64,000 nt of DNA from Streptomyces sp. NBC_01275 (lineage in GTDB: Bacteria; Actinomycetota; Actinomycetes; Streptomycetales; Streptomycetaceae): positions 5,270,001 through 5,334,000 of the forward strand of contig NZ_JAPEOZ010000001.1 of assembly GCF_026340655.1 (NCBI RefSeq), in the 5' to 3' direction. A program made the translations under genes and the position numbers. This document shows positions 8,036 to 14,083 of this stretch, piece by piece. Under the pieces are notes generated by a model, which searched no databases, was not told the DNA's origin, and saw only the letters and a list, made by a program, of their open reading frames with translations. Positions within the stretch are counted from its first letter, which is position 1, and each line of letters starts with the position of its first letter.

Positions 8036-9717
8036 TCGTGCTGGGACTCATCGGCTGGGCGGGCCGGGGCTGGGCGCACGACGCCACCGCCTGTCTGGTC
8101 GTGGACGGCGTGGTGGTGGGGGCGCTGGAACAGGAGCGCATCAGTCGCCGCCGGTATTCCACGGCCGAGGCCGCCGAGGATGCGGCGCTCGCCCTGCTGA
8201 CCGCGCACGGACTGAGCGCGGCGGACGTGGACGCCGTCGGCTACGCCTGGGGCGCACCGCCGGAGGAGGACGTACGACGCCTCGGGTCGCCGCTTCCCGG
8301 CGACGTGGCCGTCACCGCGGACCACACCGAGGCGTTGCTTCCGCGCCTCGCCGGTCAGCTGCGCAGCCGGGAGGTGATGTATTTCGACCACCATCTCTGC
8401 CATGCCGCGCAGACGTACTGGATGAATCCGCACCACGAGGCCGACGTGCTGGTCCTGGACGGGTCCGGAGGCAATTGCTCGACGTCCATGTACCACGTCC
8501 GCGACGGCGAATTCCGCCTGCTGGAGCGGCATCCCGCGAAGCACTCGCTCGGCATCCTCTACGAGGCCGCGGCCTACTACTCGGCCATGGGCTGGAACGC
8601 CGCCGGCAAGCTCATGGGACTGGCCTCCTACGCCAGGCCCAGCGGGCGCCGGCTGATGACGTTCGACCCGGCCGACGGAGCGTTCGGGTTCGAGCCCGGC
8701 ACCGGCATGGCCGACCGGTTGCGCTCCGAGGACGGCGACGAGATCGCGGCCGTCTGGCTGCGCATGTTCGAGGAGCGGGTCTTCCCGTACTCCGGGCGCT
8801 CCGGCAACGTCTTCGACTACGCGGCCTTCGCCGCCGACGTTCAGCTGACGCTGGAGGAGCTCGGGCTGGCCCTGGCCGACCGGCTGCACCGGCTCTCGGG
8901 CTCCGACCAGCTGCTGCTGTCGGGCGGGGTGACGCTGAACGCCCACATGAACCGCCGTATCGCCGAGAGCGGCTGGTACCGGGGGGTGTCCGCGACCGTC
9001 GCCCCGCACGACGGGGGTACCGCGGTGGGCGCGGCGATGCTGGCCGCGGCGACGCTCGGCGAGCCGGTCGCGCCGTGGTCCGGGGCAGCCCTGCCCATCA
9101 TGCTGGGACCGGCCCCCGGCCAGGCCTCGGCCGAGGCGTTCGCGTCGGTGGGCGGCGCGGCGGAACAGGTGGAGCCGGAGAAGGCCCGCGCCGAGGCCGC
9201 GGAGGTGCTGGCCGGCGGTGGCGTGGTCGCCTGGTTCGACGGGCCGGCCGAGTTCGGGCCGCGGGCGCTCGGAGCCCGCAGCCTGCTGGCGGACCCGCGC
9301 CGGCGCGAGGCCGTCGACCGGATCAACCGGATCAAGGGCCGCGCCCCCTGGCGGCCTGCGGCGCTCTCCCTGACCGCCGACGGCTTCACCGCGCTCGGCC
9401 TCACCCCGCCGCTCGACGGGCTGAGCGAGTACATGCTGTGCGCCCACCCGGTGAGCGAGGAGGGACAGCGGCTGGCTCCGGCTGGTGTGCACGTAGACGG
9501 GACGACGCGGGCGCAGCTCGTACCGGAGGAAACCGCCTTCGGCCAGTTGCTGACCGACTACGCGGAGCGGGCCGAGGCGCCTCCCGCCCTGATCAACACC
9601 TCGCTGAACACCCGGGGCGAACCGATGGTGCTGCACGCCGAGCAGGCCCTCGCCCTCATGCAGGAGTGCGAGGAGGTGGACCTCTTGGTGGCGGCTCCGT
9701 ACGTCGTGCGCCGCTGA
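8032..9717 (+). CDS. O-carbamoyltransferase, NodU/CmcH/TobZ family
   Basis: This 561-residue protein starts at GTG 8032 within a GTGA overlap and after GAAGGAGGAA. The N-terminal Kae1-like domain shows HDATACLV (His16, Asp17), EQER near 34, and DHHLCHAAQTYW (His120/121/124, metal ligands). VLDGSGG near 142 is the second nucleotide loop. The C-terminal YrdC-related part has EFGPRALGARSLLADPR (from residue 407) and PPALINTSLNTRGEPMV near 523, both hallmark signatures. The family uses carbamoyl phosphate and ATP to carbamoylate hydroxyls of antibiotics or Nod factors. It is the last gene of the packed operon and gives the strongest hint that the product is a carbamoylated secondary metabolite. 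Confidence 0.93.
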   Translation: MIVLGLIGWAGRGWAHDATACLVVDGVVVGALEQERISRRRYSTAEAAEDAALALLTAHGLSAADVDAVGYAWGAPPEEDVRRLGSPLPGDVAVTADHTEALLPRLAGQLRSREVMYFDHHLCHAAQTYWMNPHHEADVLVLDGSGGNCSTSMYHVRDGEFRLLERHPAKHSLGILYEAAAYYSAMGWNAAGKLMGLASYARPSGRRLMTFDPADGAFGFEPGTGMADRLRSEDGDEIAAVWLRMFEERVFPYSGRSGNVFDYAAFAADVQLTLEELGLALADRLHRLSGSDQLLLSGGVTLNAHMNRRIAESGWYRGVSATVAPHDGGTAVGAAMLAAATLGEPVAPWSGAALPIMLGPAPGQASAEAFASVGGAAEQVEPEKARAEAAEVLAGGGVVAWFDGPAEFGPRALGARSLLADPRRREAVDRINRIKGRAPWRPAALSLTADGFTALGLTPPLDGLSEYMLCAHPVSEEGQRLAPAGVHVDGTTRAQLVPEETAFGQLLTDYAERAEAPPALINTSLNTRGEPMVLHAEQALALMQECEEVDLLVAAPYVVRR

Positions 9718-9806
9718 GGGGGAGGCGAAGGGGCGAGGGAAGCGGGGGCGGAGAGGGAGACCCGGGTGTTCCTCAGGGCCGGTCCCGGTCGGGGTACCCT
9801 CGGGGA

Positions 9807-10961
9807 GTGCGCTATTTCATTCAGTACCCCGCCGGCACCGGCAAACTTGTCGTCGATGCCGTCTCGAATTTTGTCGAGAATTTCAGCGTGCGCTATCAGG
9901 ACGACAGCGCCATGCTGTTCGACTCGACGTCGAGCGCCGAACGGGTCTCCCTCCTCCCCTTCGCGAAGAACGCTTTCGTGGTCCTCGCGGACATCCCGAG
10001 GAAGGATGTCAACCAGAGCGCACTGCAGCTGGCCCAGAGGTTGGACAAAGGGGACTTCTCCGCGCTGCGGGGCCGTGTCTCCGGATTCCGCATCATGGCT
10101 CATGTCGACGGTGAGCTCGCCTCCCTCGCGCCGGGCGTGAAGACCGGGTTCGAGCGGGCGGTGTCGGCGAACACCGGCGGTCGGGTGGAGCCCCGCGGTT
10201 CGTGTCAGGAGTTCTGGCTCATCGGGCGCCTGGACCTGCGCGACCTGATGTTCTGCGCGCGGCTGCCCAAGCGGAAGCGCCCGAAGAAGGCGCGGGGCGC
10301 GGTCTCTCACGAATTGTCGTCGATGCTGGTGCTGGCCTCGCGGCCAGGCGACCAAGACGTTTTCCTCGACCCCTTCGGCGGGAGCGGATCATTCGCCCTC
10401 TCCCGAGCGGAGATGCCGGCGCGGGACATCGTCTACTCCGACCTCGACCTCGCCTCCCATCGTAGGGAATTCCCCGACGAGCTGATCAGGGACAAGCGAG
10501 TTCGTCTCCTTTCTGAGGATGCTCTGACGCTGACCTCCATTCCGGACGGATCGGTGGACGTCATCGTCACCGACCCGCCCTGGGGAGAGTATGAGGAACT
10601 CCCCATGCCTTATCCGGAATTCACGCAATCCGTTTCGGAATCCTTTGCGCGCGTCCTCCGCCCGACGACCGGCCGCTTCGTGCTGATGTGCGCCCGCCGG
10701 GGCGCCGCCGACTTCCGGCAGAGCCTGGAGGGTGCGGGTTTCACCATCGACACGACCCACGACATCCTCGTGAACGGCCACCCGGCCACGGTCTTCGTGG
10801 GCAGCAGCTCGGGCACGCCGACTGCGGAGCCCTCGACCCGGCGGAAGAGTGCGGCGAAGGACGAGGGCGCCCCCCGCGCCGAAACGTCCCACCGCCCGGA
10901 CAAGCCGCTGCTGCGCGGCATGAGCACCCAACGCCGCGCGATGAGCCGCTTCTCCCGCTGA
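9807..10961 (+). CDS. THUMP-type RNA N2-guanine methyltransferase-like protein
   Basis: From GTG 9807 the protein has 384 residues. It begins MRYFIQYPAGTGKLV, typical of the N-terminal RNA-binding part of Trm14/RlmL-like enzymes. The C-terminal Rossmann methyltransferase has FLDPFGGSGSFAL (Asp188 start of the SAM motif) and TDPPWGEYEE (Asp256-Pro-Pro-Trp259, the NPPY/DPPY catalytic motif used for exocyclic amino groups). Likely role is m2G formation in tRNA or rRNA in the cytosol. A basic unstructured tail of about 50 residues follows. It lies 89 bases after the carbamoyltransferase; the interval has a TACCCT element and no good ribosome site, so a leaderless mRNA is possible. It may be unrelated to the cluster or act as self-resistance by rRNA modification. 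Confidence 0.78.
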   Translation: MRYFIQYPAGTGKLVVDAVSNFVENFSVRYQDDSAMLFDSTSSAERVSLLPFAKNAFVVLADIPRKDVNQSALQLAQRLDKGDFSALRGRVSGFRIMAHVDGELASLAPGVKTGFERAVSANTGGRVEPRGSCQEFWLIGRLDLRDLMFCARLPKRKRPKKARGAVSHELSSMLVLASRPGDQDVFLDPFGGSGSFALSRAEMPARDIVYSDLDLASHRREFPDELIRDKRVRLLSEDALTLTSIPDGSVDVIVTDPPWGEYEELPMPYPEFTQSVSESFARVLRPTTGRFVLMCARRGAADFRQSLEGAGFTIDTTHDILVNGHPATVFVGSSSGTPTAEPSTRRKSAAKDEGAPRAETSHRPDKPLLRGMSTQRRAMSRFSR

Positions 10962-10965
10962 CCGC

Positions 10966-11007
10966 GGGGGCGGGGCGGGGGCGGGGGCGGAGACGGGGGC
11001 CCGGGGG
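10966..11007 (+). repeat. G-run rich intergenic tract
   Basis: Seven runs of four or more G occur in 42 bases on the + strand between two + strand genes. The tract could fold into a G-quadruplex in the nascent RNA and may act as a pause or terminator; no conventional hairpin with a U-tract is present here. Confidence 0.55.
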
Positions 11008-11127
11008 AAAGAGGACGGCGGCGGGCTGTCTCCGCGCCCGCAGACTTCCGCGGAATGCCGATCCCCACGTACATCCCCCGGCGCATTCCCTCGCGCTGAC
11101 CGGGTGTTTCCTGTCAGGCTCGGACCC

Positions 11128-12357
11128 GTGACGTACGTAGTGACCGTGGACAGCTGCATCCCGGAGGGCACTCCGGAGATGGACCCGCTGCAGCGCGCCG
11201 GCGCCCTGGCGCTCATCGAGGACGGATTCGACTCCGTCAGGGCCGTCGAAGGACCCGACGGCGTGGAGGTCGATCTCCTCGACGCCATCGTGGCCGTCCA
11301 CCCCGGCGGCGCCCATCTGAAGGTCATCGTGGACGCCCCGACGCTGGAGTTCGCCGAGGACTCGGTCCAGGTGCTCGTGGACGAACTGCTGGAGCGCTCC
11401 GAGCTGCTGGCCGACTGGACGATCGAGCGGTGCGAGGTTGAGCTGCACCAGGACCTGGCCAGGAAGAGCCTCGACGCGGCCGAAGGCCCCGGCGCCCCGC
11501 CCGACGACCCGGCCGCCCGCAAGGCCCGGCACACCGAGAGCCGGACGACGCAGGGCGCCGAAGAACACGGCGACGCCGAGGCGAAGACCACGGCCGTACG
11601 AAACCGGCTGCTGGAGTTGGCGAACGAACTCCGCTCCTTCCCGCCGACGACGTTCGGCGCGTCCGACGCCGGAGCCGCCGGAGCCGCCGACTCCGCCGGT
11701 GTTACCGGCATCACCGGAACCACCGAATCCGCCGATGACGCCGATGACGCCGAAGTCACGGGAAACGCCGTCCCGTTGGAGAGCGCCAGACTCGCCGCAG
11801 GCGCCCTCGTCTACGCGACCGACATCCTGGTGGACGAACTCTTCGAGGACATGCAGGTTCTGACCCAGGAGGACTCCACCGTCGCGGAGTGCGACGGCCC
11901 CCTCTGGCATCTGGAGCGCCTCCCCGACCGCTACGCCCTGCGCTACGACGCCCGCTTCGCCCGCCGCTTCCTGGTGACCACGATCGCCCTGACCACCCGC
12001 TTCACCGACGGAAGCTTCCAGCGCCTCAGCTGCGTGGCCGAGGAACTCGCCCTGAGATTCCTCCTGAGCCAGACCACCACGACCCTGGAGCTGTACGAAC
12101 TCCTCGACGACGACGTGTCGGCCGCCCTCGACGCCTTCGCCGACCACGTCTACGACGACCGGGACCACGAATGGCTCTACGACGGCTCGATGCACGGAGC
12201 CGAAACGGCCGACGAGGCCGCGGTGGGCGTGACGGATGCGGCGGGCGCGGTTCTGGGCGTCGCGCCGATGACCTTCGGCTCCTGGTTCACGCCGTTCAAC
12301 GAGAGCAGATACGTTCACCCGTCGGCCGCTGACGAACCGGAGGCCGCGGCCCCCTGA
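11128..12357 (+). CDS. Unrecognised acidic protein
   Basis: This protein of about 409 residues is read from GTG 11128 (MTYVVTVDSCIPEG); GTG 11104 is an alternative, and neither has a strong ribosome site. No family is recognised. The first 115 residues look like an alpha/beta domain, then a charged region, then a low-complexity Ala/Asp/Thr/Gly stretch (about residues 172-212), then a mixed helical half containing DRYALRYDARFARRFL. No signal peptide, membrane segment or catalytic motif is visible. Codon use is normal for the window, so it is probably real. It lies just upstream of the proposed cyclic-nucleotide module but is separated from it by 161 bases with its own regulatory repeats. Confidence 0.65.
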   Translation: MTYVVTVDSCIPEGTPEMDPLQRAGALALIEDGFDSVRAVEGPDGVEVDLLDAIVAVHPGGAHLKVIVDAPTLEFAEDSVQVLVDELLERSELLADWTIERCEVELHQDLARKSLDAAEGPGAPPDDPAARKARHTESRTTQGAEEHGDAEAKTTAVRNRLLELANELRSFPPTTFGASDAGAAGAADSAGVTGITGTTESADDADDAEVTGNAVPLESARLAAGALVYATDILVDELFEDMQVLTQEDSTVAECDGPLWHLERLPDRYALRYDARFARRFLVTTIALTTRFTDGSFQRLSCVAEELALRFLLSQTTTTLELYELLDDDVSAALDAFADHVYDDRDHEWLYDGSMHGAETADEAAVGVTDAAGAVLGVAPMTFGSWFTPFNESRYVHPSAADEPEAAAP

Positions 12358-12394
12358 GACGCCCTCGCCTGCCGCGTGTTCGATCAATTTGAGC

Positions 12395-12422
12395 TGTTGT
12401 GCGCGACAACAGGCCATGTTGT
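12395..12422 (+). promoter_or_regulatory. Inverted repeat TGTTGT-N5-ACAACA, possible Crp/Fnr operator
   Basis: TGTTGT (12395-12400) and ACAACA (12406-12411) form a perfect palindrome with a 5-base spacer, and a third TGTTGT half-site follows at 12417-12422 at the same 5-base spacing. The array is about 100 bases upstream of the Crp/Fnr gene start. Spacing is suited to a homodimer of that family, so autoregulation is plausible; this is inference. Confidence 0.45.
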
Positions 12423-12518
12423 CGTCGGACGCCTTGCCTGCGAGGTGCGCGACGGCAGCATGGTCGGGGTCACTTGAGGGCGTGTTTCGCCGCGGAGTGT
12501 GACCTTCGGGGGTGCGGG

Positions 12519-13226
12519 GTGAACTACGAGTGGCCGCCGTCCACTTTTCTCAGCAGGCTGCGGTGGGAGACTCGGGACGAGTTTCTCCAGCAGGGAATCG
12601 AGAAGAATTACTCGCCTCATCAGTCACTTCTGCAACAAGGCGACTCGAGCCGTCACGTATTGCTGATCACCAGTGGTGTGGTCAAGGTGACCGCCAGCTC
12701 CGAGAGCGGGGACGACGTCCTTCTCGCCGTCCGTATAGCGGGTGATCTCGTGGGCGAGATGGCGGCCTTCGAGGAGCTGCCGCGGTCCGGCACGGTGGTG
12801 GCGTGCGGCGAAGTGACCGCGCGGATCATTCAGTTGCAGGCGCTCGAAAGCTTTCTGACCCGACATCCGGAGGCGATGAGGGCCATCCTGCGGATGCTGT
12901 GCGCCCGGCTGCGCTGGGCCAACCGCCGGCGGATCGACTACAGGGCGTACGACGCGCCCACCCGATTCGCCCGCGTACTGGCCGAGTTGGGCCAGGCGTA
13001 CGCGCGGCCCGCGTCGGACGGTGACGGCAAGCGGTGCGTCCTCGGCGTCACGCTGACCCAGAAGGAACTGGCGTCACTGGCCGGCCTCGCCCTGCCCACG
13101 GCCGAAAAGAGCCTGGCCGTCCTGACAGCACAGGGACTGGTGCAACGCAGCTACAGAAACATCACCATCTGTGACGTTCCGAAGTTGCGCGAATTCGCCA
13201 AACTCGACGGTGAGATCCCGTACTGA
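12519..13226 (+). CDS. Crp/Fnr-family transcriptional regulator
   Basis: The 235-residue protein is read from GTG 12519. Residues of about 30-125 form a cyclic-nucleotide-binding beta-barrel with a phosphate-binding cassette: VGEMAAFEELPRSGTVVA keeps the Gly-Glu pair and the Arg that contacts the cyclic phosphate in true cNMP binders. The C-terminal winged helix has LTQKELASLAGLALPTAEKSLAVL as its helix-turn-helix. No Fnr-type cysteine cluster is seen at the N-terminus, so an oxygen sensor is unlikely. It lies 80 bases upstream of a nucleotide-cyclase-like gene on the same strand, which suggests that it senses the cyclase product and controls the operon. Confidence 0.9.
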   Translation: MNYEWPPSTFLSRLRWETRDEFLQQGIEKNYSPHQSLLQQGDSSRHVLLITSGVVKVTASSESGDDVLLAVRIAGDLVGEMAAFEELPRSGTVVACGEVTARIIQLQALESFLTRHPEAMRAILRMLCARLRWANRRRIDYRAYDAPTRFARVLAELGQAYARPASDGDGKRCVLGVTLTQKELASLAGLALPTAEKSLAVLTAQGLVQRSYRNITICDVPKLREFAKLDGEIPY

Positions 13227-13257
13227 TACGGAGTCGGATCGAGCCAACTCTCCTAGC

Positions 13258-13294
13258 CTCTGGGCAGTGCATTGCAGGCAGTGCCTGCCCAGAG
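13258..13294 (+). promoter_or_regulatory. Hairpin and direct repeats at the cyclase ribosome-binding site
   Basis: CTCTGGGCAG (13258-13267) pairs with CTGCCCAGAG (13285-13294), and the right arm runs into the GAGAGG ribosome site of the cyclase gene (start 13307). Two copies of GGCAGTGC (13263-13270 and 13277-13284) lie within it. The structure could be an operator, or an RNA hairpin that hides the ribosome site. Confidence 0.45.
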
Positions 13295-13306
13295 AGGAAT
13301 GATCGA

Positions 13307-14083
13307 GTGGTTGAGTGGTCCGGGTACTACCCCTGTACCTGTATAGCCGTGGACGCACAGTCCTACGGAAGCAAGAACGATCGGGCCCAGTCCGAAACGC
13401 AACACGATCTGCCCAGGCTTCTCGACGGAGCGGCCAGGAGGGCCGGCCTCGACCGTTCGGAATGGCAGATCCAGCGCAAGGGCGACGAACAGCTCGCCGT
13501 CCTGCCGATGAACGGTGACGAGCCGCGCCTGGTCGACGACTACTTTCGGCACCTGGTGTCCGAGCTGTCCCACTACAACGGGCAGCGGACCGCGGCCGCC
13601 CGCCTGCGGCTGCGCGCCGCCGTGCACCACGGCCCCGTGGAACTCGCCGACAACGGGTTCGCCGGAACCGCGGTGGTGGTCACCGCGCGACTGCTCAACT
13701 CCCGCCTGCTGTACGACGCGTTGGACGCGCACGGCACCGCCGACCTGGCCCTGATGCTGTCCGACGACGTCTTCCGCTCCACCGTGGCCGGCGGCCACAC
13801 CACCCTGCGGACCTCGGACTTCAGCCGCGTCACCGTCAAGGAGAAGGAGTACGAGTCCGCCGCCTGGCTCACGGTGCCCGCCTCCTCCTCCCTGCCACCC
13901 TTCGCCGACGCACCCCCGACTCCCGCCGACGCGCCCCCGGCTCGCGCCGACGCGAAGGCGCATCCCGACGGCGACGCGGGCCCGCGAGGCGGCTACCACG
14001 CGCACCAGATCAGCGTCACCAACATGTCCGGCCCGGTGGACGCGCACCACGCCGTGTTCGGCTTCGGGAACACCGATGCCTGA
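13307..14083 (+). CDS. Class III nucleotide cyclase-like protein (putative pyrimidine/purine cyclase)
   Basis: The protein has 258 residues from GTG 13307. Residues 1 to about 185 match the class III cyclase fold: CIAVDAQSYGSKND with metal ligand Asp16, RKGDEQLAVLP with the second metal ligand Asp60, LRAAVHHGPVELAD near 104, and GTAVVVTARLLNS, which lines up with the usual GxxVNxAARL. Both metal aspartates and the catalytic-region Arg remain, while the conserved Asn is Val, so base or product may differ from adenylate cyclases. A disordered Ala/Pro/Asp linker (about 195-230) leads to a C-terminal tail ISVTNMSGPVDAHHAVFGFG. No membrane segment is seen. It overlaps the next gene by 8 bases. By family knowledge, such stand-alone cyclases occur in Pycsar antiphage systems; catalysis here is not proven. 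Confidence 0.75.
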   Translation: MVEWSGYYPCTCIAVDAQSYGSKNDRAQSETQHDLPRLLDGAARRAGLDRSEWQIQRKGDEQLAVLPMNGDEPRLVDDYFRHLVSELSHYNGQRTAAARLRLRAAVHHGPVELADNGFAGTAVVVTARLLNSRLLYDALDAHGTADLALMLSDDVFRSTVAGGHTTLRTSDFSRVTVKEKEYESAAWLTVPASSSLPPFADAPPTPADAPPARADAKAHPDGDAGPRGGYHAHQISVTNMSGPVDAHHAVFGFGNTDA

